From: Siderastrea radians
Lineage: Eukaryota; Cnidaria; Anthozoa; Scleractinia; Rhizangiidae
Length of the DNA: 64,000 bases
Assembly: GCA_964017195.1 (NCBI GenBank)
Contig: OZ024891.1
Location: 3,449,920 to 3,513,919, forward strand
Direction: 5' to 3'
Below, piece by piece: positions 1 through 11,400 of this stretch; the first letter of the stretch is position 1; every line of letters starts with the position of its first letter. The notes under the pieces are model-generated. The model was not told the DNA's origin. It did no database searches and worked only from the letters and a program-made list of their open reading frames with translations. Both the position numbers and the translations under genes were made by a program.

Positions 1-1736
1 GGTAAAATCATCAAAAACGACTTATCTAAGGACGATGATTGACTCGTAAACATGAGACACATTCAACTCAATCAACATGCCGGGTGCACGTTCCAATGGT
101 CATGGTCAATGTAATGTTTATGCCTGATGTTTATGCTAACATGAACGGCTGAAAGCTGTTCACTTGCCAGTAGATCGGTCACAAAAGCGATCAAAGGCTT
201 TTTTTCAATTGTTTTGCTCGAATACAATACTGTAGATCCCAGCAAAGGGTTTTCAGCCCCTATAAGTAGATGTCATCGAGACACGTGAAATTGTTACGTT
301 ACATACCATGTGACACTCATTGCAAAGGTCAGATTTCACGCGTTATGCAAATTTGATGCGCTTTTGATCTGAAACTAACTTCGGACTACATTGATTTCGC
401 TATTTTGTACAAATTCTTTTAAAGTTGTCATTGACTTTGAGTTTCAAAATGAGTTTCATTTACTGTTTTAATTTTAATCGAAGGATAAAGTGAGGGGAAA
501 AAGTCTGATTTTGTTCTTGCACAATTTATTTGAGGCCGCAGTACAGTATGCAAATTAATTTTACGTCGCATTGGGCACGCAAATTATTCACGGCAACCCT
601 CGACACCAAAAATTATAGGCACACGTTAAAACGTTGGACCAAGCGTTGGAATGACTTCAAAGCCGTTTGAGTTTTCTGGATTATCGGTAGTGTACGTTTT
701 CCCGTGGAAGGACACAATGTAAAATGTCACTCAGTCGGCCGCTGTTTGTCATCACGCAGCGTTGATTGTTCGCTGTGCTGAATACACGTTTTTTTCTTTC
801 GGAGGAAGCGAAAGGATTAATTTCCGTTCAATAAAGGTGTCTGCAATATAGAGTCAGGCCTTTTCAAATCAGTTGGAAGAAAAAAGCGGAAATTCCTAAG
901 GGGGGTTTGAATGATTACGGAATTCCGAAGGCATGGGGGGTTAGAACGGATTGGAATTCCGAGGGCAAGGGGGGATTGAGCATTTTGGAATGTCCTAAGG
1001 CAAGGGGGGGACTAGATGAAGATGCTGCCCGTGGTAGGGTATGGATATTTTCTGGAATCACCCATTAACTTTTTTGTCCCAAATGTGGCGCTTATTCGAG
1101 GGCGGCACTTATTCGGGGGCGGCACTTATTCGAGTAAATACAGTAATGACTGTGTTTAATCAAAGGGCCCACAGGTTGATCCAAAGGTGAAAAAGAGTCA
1201 GTAAAATGAGAACCATTTTTACTGAATTTCAGCTAATCAGATCCATTAAATTTCACACTTGACCAAGCATAGTGTGAGCATAATAGCTATGTCCAAGCAG
1301 AATCATAAGCATAATGAGCATTTTTCATGTGCACTGCCAGAAGAAATTAGCCATTTTACTGACAAGCATAATGTACTCAAGAAAAGAAATATTTGTTTAC
1401 CAGAATACAATTAAAGATTGATTAACACTGACAGTAAACCCAAACTAGATAAAACCAAGGTGGAAGCATGGAAAACGTACTTTTGTTGACGTGTCATAAA
1501 TTATCAATTGCAAAATTTTATTTGAATTTTAAAAGAAAATCATGATATTTCTAAAGATCTAGAAAAGCCACATCATCTCCAGGTGGTTTTCATGCAAGTG
1601 CTCTATATTATAACCAAGCTGTAACTCGGAGATACTGCGTTTTGTGAAGTGTGGAAACCCGGAGAACCTGGGAAGGATCCAAAGCAAGAAGCAAACCTAC
1701 TAAGTTCAGCTGTTATCACACCAAACGAGTCTCGAT

Positions 1737-1934
1737 TATGTTGTTCCAGAAAATATCCATACTCCCCCCATGGAGGGATTTTTTTTTTTGGTTTGATGCC
1801 CCATCCCTCTGGAAATTCCAGTTTAGGCTCATACTTTCCTTTAAAAATTTTGGCCTTTAGGACCCCCCTCCTCCTCGGAATTTCCAATGACCTCTGTGCT
1901 GGGGTCCTGTATGGATATTTTCTGGAACCACATA
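1737..1934. mobile_element. MITE-like element with terminal inverted repeats
   Basis: The ends are inverted copies of each other. The segment 1744-1762 (TTCCAGAAAATATCCATAC) is matched perfectly by its reverse complement at 1909-1927, and the match extends outward with one mismatch to 1737 and 1934. There is no coding capacity, which fits a non-autonomous DNA transposon of about 200 bp. The same end, GTATGGATATTTTCTGGA, recurs at 1039-1056, where it closes a G-rich fragment (895-1056), so the family is present more than once. Target-site duplications are not clear. Confidence 0.75.
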
Positions 1935-2024
1935 TTCTAAAAATTCTGTATAATGAAGTTCAAAAACTCTCTGCCATTGTATCCAAAATTCCTGGCGAAG
2001 CTTGAAAATGTTTTTTGTACCTTT

Positions 2025-2303
2025 GGAGGCATGGTGGTACAGTAGTTAGCATGTCAGATTATCGACCTGACTTTTGACTGAAAGATTGGAGAGTCAGTGG
2101 TTAAGCATTGGTGCATTGTTTCCTTAGATGAGTAGTGTAGTAGAAACGTAACTCCACATTTCTTTCTCTACCAAGGTGTATAAATATATACAGGGGAAAA
2201 CCGCTGATGGTAGTGTTGGACTGACAACCCATCCAGGAGGGGGGGGGGGGGGGAGAAGTTACCATACTAATCCTAATTACTTAAAATGCTATTTAGAAAC
2301 CAG
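2025..2303 (+). mobile_element. tRNA-derived SINE, copy 1
   Basis: The head looks like a degenerate tRNA with an A-box-like stretch (GGTGGTACAGTAGTTAGCATG). The body shares blocks with a second copy at 5122-5354: CCAAGGTGTATAAA, a GGGGA-ACC-GCTG segment, CATCCAGG and a terminal AGAAACCAG. A G-run of about 19 bases lies in the middle. It sits upstream of the first visible TTC17-like exon. It is non-coding and presumably depends on a LINE for mobility (family knowledge). The B box is too decayed to read. Confidence 0.7.
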
Positions 2304-2471
2304 TAACATTAAAGTTTCAGCCACGTGGACCACCTTGGCCAAAGTGTAGCTTTTACTTCTAATGGATCTCTGAACAACTTGTAGTATTGCTGACTTCATG
2401 AGAAGCTGTGAAAACAGTTTAAGAATGACTTCACTTACCGGTAGACCTAAATGGTATGCCTTTCTTTTCAG

Positions 2472-5400
2472 ACTGACTCCATCTTTAATCTCAAAAGTCC
2501 ATTTGACTTGGTCACCTTCATTCATCAGCAGAATGCATTTGACAGGCTTCAGGTTTTGCGAGAAGAATACCTCCAAGAAAAAAAGAAGTTGATAGAAGGG
2601 AGAGAGAAAGAACGAGAGGAGATTAGAAAATCTTTCTACAAAATGGATCCTGATTGTGTTGATGCTGGAAATCACATTTCTGAGTTTGAGTTACATCTAG
2701 ACATGACTCTTCCTTTTACCAAAAAAGGCATAAAGTAAGAATTCTATAATCTATGAAAAGTTTCTTGTTGGGGGGTGGGGGGGGGGGGTGGGAGTGTGTG
2801 GGAGGAGAGCTCTTACGGGACTAATCCAAGATTATAACCAAGGTTTTTGATTCTCCTGAGTTGAGAACTGGTTTTTGCTGCTCAATTTTAGTTTCATTGT
2901 GACATTAGTCGATTCCAGTTAACAGAGAATTATTTAAAATATTTCATATTGAAATATTGTTGAATTCTGACTGCAATGTTGACACTTATGCTGTTCTTGT
3001 TTCATGGATTAGTGTACACTGTAAGCTTGTCCTGATCAGCTGGGCCCTGGCAAAGTTTTAGAAGCATGAAAGTGTGTTATGCCACAAGGGGAACAGTGAC
3101 AAAACAAAGAAACAAAATTGTCAATTTTTTTTCTAATTAATGCTGGATTTCAAACATCTGTTATACATACAATTTTCTTGTTTAAACGTGATGAGTTATT
3201 AATGAGTTTTAAAGAATATATTTCAACCAGTCACTACTCTCTTCTCTACAACAGCTATTGACTCTGATTTTATTAATTCCAGTATTCCAGACCATGTTAA
3301 TCTGTGTCAGCCACTACCCTCATCCATTGAACCTCCTCTTTGCCGAGCTGAGTTGCCAACCATCATGTACAGCTATGATCACCTTGAAGGTGTTAATAGT
3401 CGGCATCAGTTGAACACCAGCACGGAGCCAACACTGTTGACAGTGTTGTCATCATATTTTAAGACTGTTGATGAATTGGGAGCACATGTGGGTTTCGCTC
3501 TGGAGAAGGTTAGTCAGTTTAAACTCTAGATTTTGTTAACTTGAAAAGAAAGTAGTATAAATAAACATTACATTTGACTGGTTCAATATCAGTGCTTGAA
3601 CTAACTTTTAAACTTCTTAGATGTGTAAGAGTAAGGTGTCAGTTATAAACAGCTGAAATAGATCTTTTCTAGTCCTTCTGTAATGAAGCGTAAAAGCTGG
3701 GTGAAAAGTTTTGTTTTGTGCTAACAAGATTAATTTGGGTGATATACATAACAGATAAAAGCTTGCTATAGTGAAGGGTGCTGGAAAGTACAGTATGGAA
3801 GAAAACATATTCCAGGTATACCATGATTGAATTTTCCTTCGCCTGTTGTTCCTGTATAAATCATTCACCTTTCTGTTCTTGAGTTTGACTTCTAACTGAC
3901 AGCAGTAAGTGGTGTTTGCTTCAGTTGCCAACATGACCAGTGAGTGGCAAATGCAAGACAAACCTGAATTTTCACTAGCCTTTGGCTAGTTGGTTGCCAT
4001 AAGTCTCAAGCACTACAGTGTATGCCCATAAATGCATTTGAGCTCCTAACCGATTTGTCTTCTTTGTTTTGTCAAGTTGAAGTCTTATTTTTTCTAATGT
4101 TTCTCCCTTGCAGAACTCCAGCTCTTGGGTTCTACTCAATCTTGCAGCTTATTACTGGAGAATAAAAGGCAATGCCTTTGAGGCCATAGAATGTCTACGA
4201 CAAGCTTTGTATTTCTCACCCAGGTTGGGTCTTTTGTGTTAATTAGACAAACCAGATTGATGGAGATTCTTATTCTGTTGCAAAAACTGACACTTGTCTG
4301 GTATCATATAATGCAGTAAACTGTTATTCATTTCATATTTATTTTAGTTTTGACCATATCCTTGCAGAATAAATTTTGAAAATGATTTACCTATGAAGTA
4401 TTCATTTTGTACCAGAATTAAAAGCCCCTGGCCACTTGTATTGTTTAAACACCCCTTAATGTACCAATTGGCAAGAGTCAATAACATGCAGGCAGTTGTT
4501 CCTTAGTGTTTTACAAGACTGTGTTTCTTGATATGCTTTCACCACTGACCAGGGCTAGGTGAATATTATATTTATTTACCAACATTAAATTAATTAATGG
4601 AATTATATAAATAACTTGTCAATGAAAACTTTTGTTAAATGTTTTGACCTTCTCTGATCTTCACCTTTTTCTTGAAAGGAGCACTACTTGCCTGTTTTGC
4701 AGCAAATCTCTCAGGGTTAAAGCTTGCATTGCAAGACCAAAGAAAAACATCACCGATGGTCGACTGCTCATTAGTAGCACATTAGATAATTAAAAGTACT
4801 TTACTAGCTGTTAAATCTTTTTGTAATCACGTTTTGTAGAGAACATAAAGACCGTGCGTTGATGAGTCTTGCCGCAGTGCTTCACCATGCAAACCATAGT
4901 CATGACTCAGTTGTGCTGCTTCACTCAGCTGTGGATACCAGCAGTGAGCTTTCCATTTATCACTTTGTACTGGGAAATATCTATGCTGTGAGTAAACCTT
5001 GGTTCTCTTTTTCATCATGAAAGGGTAAAACACTTCTGGTCTGGCACATAAGATTTGCCCTGGTTGGTTCAACTTCTAAAAAACTGAATCTTTTTGTACC
5101 AACTGTGTAGTTGCCTGTAGTGGGGGCACGGTGGTGTGGTAGTTAGGGCGTTGGACTTCAGATCTGAAGGTCGCCCAGACCCTGTCATCGTGTTGTGCCT
5201 TAAACAAGAAGCTTTAGGTTGTCTCTCTCCACCAAGGTGTATAAAATGGGTACCGGGGACATACTGCTGGGGGTAACCCTGCGATGAACTAGCATCACAT
5301 CCAGGGGGGAGTAGCAAAAAGATACTCTCGGTTGCTTCATGCTACAGAAACCAGATAAGCTCTGGCAGTGAAGGCCTTCTTGGCTCATGTGTGACTTTAC

Positions 5401-8400
5401 CTAACTGTCTGTGTTAGAGAGGTGAGAGGAGATCTTAAGGGATATGGTTAAGTAAAAGACGGAGCTGTGCTAGTAACTAACACTTTTTACATTCCAAGGG
5501 AGGCATCTGACTAAGAGATGTCTGTCTGGAAGAGGTATCCATCTAAAAGAGGTGTCTGTTTGAAAGAGGTGACTGTTTGAAGGAGGTGTCTTTCTGAGAG
5601 TCAGAGGGATGTCTGTCTGAGAATGGTGCTTGTCTGAGATAGGAGTCTGTCTTGGAGAGGTGTCTTTCTGACTTAGAGAGGTGTTTGTCTGAGAGAGGGA
5701 GTCTGTCTGAGAGAAATGTCTGTCTCGGAGAGGTGTCTGTCTGATAGAGATGTCTGTCCGGGAGAGATTTCTGTCTGAGAGAGGTGTCTGTCTGACAGTG
5801 ATACCATCTGAAAGAAGTGTCTGTCTAATAGAAATTTGCAACTGAGTAAGGTGTCTGTTTGGAAAAGGTGTCCCTTCAGGAGAGGCATTCCTATAAGTGA
5901 TCAGTCTTATTTGAAAAGCGTTGTCTGTCTAGGAGAGGTTTATATCTGAGAGGGGCAGTTATTTGACCTACAGAGAGTTGACTGTAGACTTATTCTAAGC
6001 TGCCTATACCTCTATCTGTTCAGAATGTTAATCGTAGGTTTGTTTATTTGCTCTTCCGACAGTCACTGAAAATGTATGAAATGGCTGAACTCTGTTACAG
6101 ATTTACCATGGTGATCTCTCCAGACACCAAATTACTTTGTGAACGGATAAAAGCAGTGCGATGTGAAATGAAACTGAAGGAGCTTTTCCAGGAGCGACAG
6201 TTGTAAGCATTTATTTTAAGATTCGTTTTCCATTGAAGCAATAGAAAATCCTTGTATTGTTTTGAAAAGCTCTGAAAGAGCTGTTTGTCAATGATATCCA
6301 ACAAAAAAATTTTTCCCTTAGATTGGTCGGACATGGCCTCACGTACCTACATGCTTTCCTATTTTTAGAGATTTTGATGAGATGTTGGACAGCCTGAAAA
6401 CTCCTGAACTGGATGTGATTAAAGACCAAACCAACAGAGAAGCGGAAAAGAAACCTCTTCTTCCTCTGGAGACATACAAAAAGCAGTTGAACCGAGTGTT
6501 CGCGCTCATGCAAGGAGAAGCTAAATACAAAGACATCTGCAAGAGCAGAACTGGCGCTGCAAAACAGGTAAGCAGCTCTGCTTGATCCACTCTTTTTTCC
6601 GTTTTTCAGTCCTCCATTTAATGTAGAAATTGGAGGAGGGGGGGGAGAGCTTAGGCCCTCCCCACAAGGAAGACTTAACGAGCCCTTCTTCTCTCATCAG
6701 ACTATAGATTGCATACAGGGAGCTCAGTGATGTTAACTAGCATAAATTACAATTGCAAATGAAAAAACAAACAAAAGAGTGTACTCCAGAGAAAAAGACA
6801 CAGTTTTCTGCTAGATTTGAGTCCAGTGTTAAGCGTAGGTGTTCAGCGCTGGATGTGATAAGCTTCTTCATACAGAATAAAATTCTAGTTTTGATCATAG
6901 CCTGTTACCAAGTATAAACATCAGCTCCCTGTATATAATCGCCTTCTCTCGTCTGTCATCCTCAGGGATACCCGTCTTTTTTAAATTTTAATTAAATGTA
7001 TTCCTTTCTTTATTTACTTATTTAAATTCCGCCTTACCCGGCTTTGTCCCTTCCCTAAAAGAAAGGGTATACGTTGCCCTTGTGACGTGCGGGCGTTGTT
7101 CGCTTTTAAACTAGGATGACTTCTTTTCCTGTTTGGAGACGCGATGGACTGCTGTATTCAGTAACCTTTGGCACAGACTTCGTGAGACACGGGCGTCAAC
7201 CTCAGTGATCTCATGTTGAATGTTCCCTTTGTTGGCTTCTGTTCCTCGCAAAAGGCTGGAAAACTCTTATTTTGCAGTCTGGTGGCTTGCCACTATGGAC
7301 ATGATGGTGTAAAAATGCGTTGAAAGGGAAACGTTGAACTTCCACCTGTCGTCCAGTTAGCAACCCTTTTTTTTTTCTTTCCCAGGAATCACGCTTGGCA
7401 TCTGACCATGCAGAAGGACACGGGATGCAGACAGGTCACGGTAGAGAAAGAGAAACCCAGAAATCTACTCACAGTCAACAAGACTCTAACCATCAAACCG
7501 AAAACATCAGCTCAGGGATAAACAGTAAGCCAACGGAAAATGCTGTGTTTATCACTGAAGCTGTTGAAGCTAATACTCACTCTGAAATGAAACTGAAATC
7601 TGGCAATAAAAATGACGAAGAAATCGGGAGCTCAATTGGGAAAGAAGAAGGCACCACAAGTGAAACACTGGAAGCGTCAGATAACACTAACATTTCAGTG
7701 GAAGAAAGAACGATGCGAAATCTTGCTGAGGCTCGAGTGGCTCTGAAACGCTTAAAGAGCATCATCAAAACTGTAAGTCGTGCGCGCAGTTCCGCGTCAA
7801 GCACTGTAGATGTTTCTAACGAAGATGGTTCGCAAGTTGATTCAAATATCGATAGCAAAACTAGCGCAAAAACAATTCCATCTCAAAGTAAAATGAGTTC
7901 TATCCAGAGCACGCCTACCGTCGACGAGAAAGAAAGCAAAGTTAGGAAAGTCGGAAACCCAGGACGGACGGGAAGAAGAGGCGAGAGTGGGTTTAAGGTG
8001 TTGAAAAGCAAAGAAGACGGCGGTAAAGTTGTTATTACAGAGGAAAGTAAAATATCCAAGAAAAAAGGGGAATCAACATTGATGAGTAAAAACGGTCCGG
8101 GTTTCGACAAAATTGCTTCCAAAAACGCACGAGAAATTTCTAACGTTGAGCTACCGTTTGAAGAACTAAAAGAGGGTCGTCCAATAGGACCTAAACACAC
8201 GCCGCCTCTCGAAGGTAAAAGCGTCTTGGCTCAAGGTAAAAACTGTGAAAATCTTGGAAGGAAGAAGCGAAAAGGAGAAGCGTTTGCTATGGAGTGCTTA
8301 AATCAAGAGCCGAGAACACAAGGACAGAGCTCCATTACTGAGACTGGTGAAGGCACTAAGCAGCGAGTTAGTACAACTGAGTTTTCTAAAGCCAAGGCAA

Positions 8401-11400
8401 CAAGCACAGCTACTTCGCCCTTACTGTCTGACGCAGAGGCGATTTTAATGAAGCAAACTTCGCCAAATGAAATTTCAGCCACTGCTGCTTCGAGTGCCAA
8501 TGCAAGCGAGCGCACTTCAGAGGCGGAGGTTGGCGAAAAAGGTGAAAGGAAAACTCCTGCTGTTGAGGATGTTGCGAAAAGTAGAACTAGCGATAAAGGA
8601 AGCGACAGTGAAAACGGAAATGGCGAGGCAGCCTCTGAAAAGTCCGATTCAAAGGTTTTTGAAACCAGCGGTAAAGAAAGCGAGAATGAAAAACAACATG
8701 ATCACATGGCCTCTGGCGGTAATAAGTATTCTGATCCAAAAATTGAAAAAAGCGAAGTAAAAATTTCTTTTGTTGAGGATGAGAAAATTAAAACTAGCAG
8801 TGAAGGCAGTGAAAATTTCAAGAAAGTTAGTCGGAGCAACACTGGCGGTGAAACTTCTGATGCAAAAGAAAAGTGCGAAACGAAAGATTTCACTACTGTG
8901 GATATGAAAAGTACTTCCAGCGATAAGGAAAGCGAGAATTTAAAACAGCACTACCGAGCGATAACTGCAGGCGAGAAAAATCACGAAAAAACTAACGAAG
9001 AAAAAACGGGGCAGAAAAACACAGAGTTTAAATCAAGCAAGGCGCACAACAGTGATAAAGCATCACAAAGTATCAAGGAGAAAGTAAAAGAAGCGGAGTT
9101 TCTTCACAAAGTTGGTACGGGTTCGAGCGTATTTGAAACAAGTTTTATGAACGTTCAGACGGCTGGCCCAGTTCAGGAACCGAGTGAAGACGAGTGTAAA
9201 CACATTGAGGGTATCCAAGCGCTTGTTATCAGAAACAAGCAGTTCAGCGCATGGCTGTCTGTGGACACCAAAAATATCGAGTAAGTGTACTGCCTTGATA
9301 GCAGGTTAAATGCTGCGGATGATTAAAAGCTGCAGCTTCTTGTCACTTTGAAACCAAAAATTACGGACTGGAGACAAAAAAAACTGAGCAGTCGGGTAAA
9401 GCATAAGTGGACCGTCTTTTTCATCAGAGATAGCCGACTGTGAAAAGAAACGCAACGCGCGCAAAGTCGCTTTGCGCGCAGAAACTCGTGTGTAGCGCTC
9501 GTCTCTTGGCTGTCCTTACTCTGAAGTTTGGTAAAATCTTTTCTTTATTTTAACTCCATCAGCCTACTATAGGGGGTGGGAACGACATCATGTTGGGAGG
9601 GGAGGTAGTACACAAAACTTGAATGAAATATAGCTTTAGTTTTTCAAATCATATGTTAGCTGGCGCAAAAATAGACGAAGTACACATTAGTTAAACAAGC
9701 GCTATAAACTTTATCTAGGTAGTTATATTAAACGGCTTAATTCATTCTAATTCTTCCTTCTATATTATCATTTAAGATTTAGGGGGATTTAAGTTTTAAC
9801 GGGGAGACTGAGGGACAACATTTTGCTTTCGTGACACTTTCAGAGTGGCTTTGAGATGTTGAAAAGTCTCGATATTTTTTCCATTTCTTCTTGTTAGCGT
9901 GAGGACGCATATTGACTTCCTAAGTGAATTAGACGACGTAACCAAGAAGCCCCGCTGTACTGCAAAAGTAAAGAGCAACTTGCACACGTTTGGCAACCTT
10001 CAGGTACACGCCACTGATCACCCCCACTCCCACGGTGCCCATTGTATCCACTCCTCACCCCACCGGCTCTAGATCACTCAGATTATCTAGTAGATAGGGA
10101 CTTCTCTGGTGTGAAGCGAGGCCGGCTAAAGGGAGGGAGGTTATGTCATACTATTTTCATATTATGGATGAAAGTTAACCTTCTTTTCCCAAAATAAAAT
10201 TACAGTAGACTTTTGTCATCTCAAACACGCAAGAGAATCGGAAAATTGTTGGAGATGGCGGGGATTGGCGGGAGTTCGAGATGGCAATAGTAAAAAACTG
10301 AGCAAGGCAACTAAGTAAAACGGGTGTCAGTTCGAGAATGCAGGGATTTGAGAGAGCGTGGGGATACGAGAGAGCCGGGGGATTCGAGAGAGCCGAGGGG
10401 GGATTCGAGAGAGCCAGGGGGATTCGAGATGGCGGGGGGATTCGAGGTAGCCGGGAAATTCGAGATAGCGGGGGATTCGAGAGATCAGGGGGGATTCGAG
10501 AGAGCAGGGGGGATTCGAGAGAGCTGGGTTTATTGATCGGGGTTCTACTGTACTATCTTTGTTACTATTTGAAATGAATTTTTGTCAACATTCTGATGAT
10601 TTTTTCCCTATCGATTTTGAACTCATGTGATCTGTTTATCATGTGTTTATAGTTGTTTTCTGTTGTGCCCTCCAGGGGGTGGCAAATGCCGCTAAACTGG
10701 ATCAAGTGGCTGAAGCTGGTCTCACCCAGGTTGGTTTGGTTTGTTTGTTAATTTACACCAGAACCTCTCTTTAGTCTTATATCACCTCTCGATTCCCAAG
10801 GGACAGTTCATATCTCTCATACCTCCATAAAACGGACACGCCGTTATTATCTTAATTCTAAACATTTCACTTGGTCCCAGAGGCTAAAATTCATATAGAC
10901 TCTTATTCCACGATATGATTCAGACACCTCCTCGTCGTAGTATGATGGGGAGGTGTCTGTATGATAGACAAGTCACTTGGCCCTAAGGAAAATGAAATCC
11001 ATGTAATTTTTTCTCTGTTATTCAATGACCTCTGTAATACAGGTTTTTCTTCAATACAGCCGCTTTGTCCTAGCCTGTGATCATGCTCTCTATTGGGAAA
11101 TGGGACAGAAGGGCGAAGAGCGAACTAAGTGAGGGAGGGGGGCGTTAGTTTTCCCTCCGCGGAGCCTGTTTACAGGCTATTTTGTTGCTTTAGTGTCAAC
11201 AACAACAATAATAACAACTTCACGACGATTTAGAGGTTTTTGTTACATTTAGGTTTGCTTGCTCGTTGCTAGGCTCGATTTCCGCCGCCCTCTCGAGTCA
11301 GGAGCGCGGGCTCATTTCCCAAACAGCGGCTGGTAATTGAGCCTAGCTCGTTGCTCTTGTTTCGCTTTCCGTATTTGCATTGATTAGTATGTTAGTTTCT

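Larger units (their letters stand above)
1..2471. other. Upstream or intronic flank of the TTC17-like gene; no exon seen
   Basis: No convincing coding exon is visible here. The first visible TTC17-like exon opens at 2472 after an acceptor and lacks the signal peptide and the short segment that starts the family, so the 5' exon lies upstream of the window or was missed. The stretch holds repeats: a G-rich array with GGAATTCC-like units (895-1056), an 18-bp tandem built on CTTATTCGAGGGCGGCA (about 1084-1135), an inverted-repeat element (1737-1934) and a SINE (2025-2303). A related CGAATAACAGCC-type segment recurs in reverse near 49545. Confidence 0.6.

Noticed and set aside
563..670. TSHWARKLF frame as the missing first exon of the TTC17-like gene
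   Set aside because: The THW-like start is a chance match; there is no upstream ATG in frame, no hydrophobic leader and no usable donor.
1603..2005. Open frames on both strands of about 95-118 codons
   Set aside because: They run through the inverted-repeat element at 1737-1934; the frames read the same repeat in both directions and have no family likeness.
2025..5200. Functional tRNA genes at the SINE heads
   Set aside because: The A box is readable but the acceptor stem and B box do not form a proper cloverleaf, and both loci share long non-tRNA bodies.
5470..5888. Minus-strand frames rich in Ser, Asp, Gln and Thr repeats
   Set aside because: Translation of the 18-bp minisatellite; periodicity follows the DNA unit.
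7577..8893. Minus-strand and shifted frames across the giant TTC17 exon
   Set aside because: Shadows of the 631-residue plus-strand frame, which is anchored by splice sites and by family sequence at its end.
10324..10577. Plus-strand frames with repeated GDSREP- or GGFERA-like units
   Set aside because: Translation of the GGGATTCGAGAGAGC minisatellite inside an intron.
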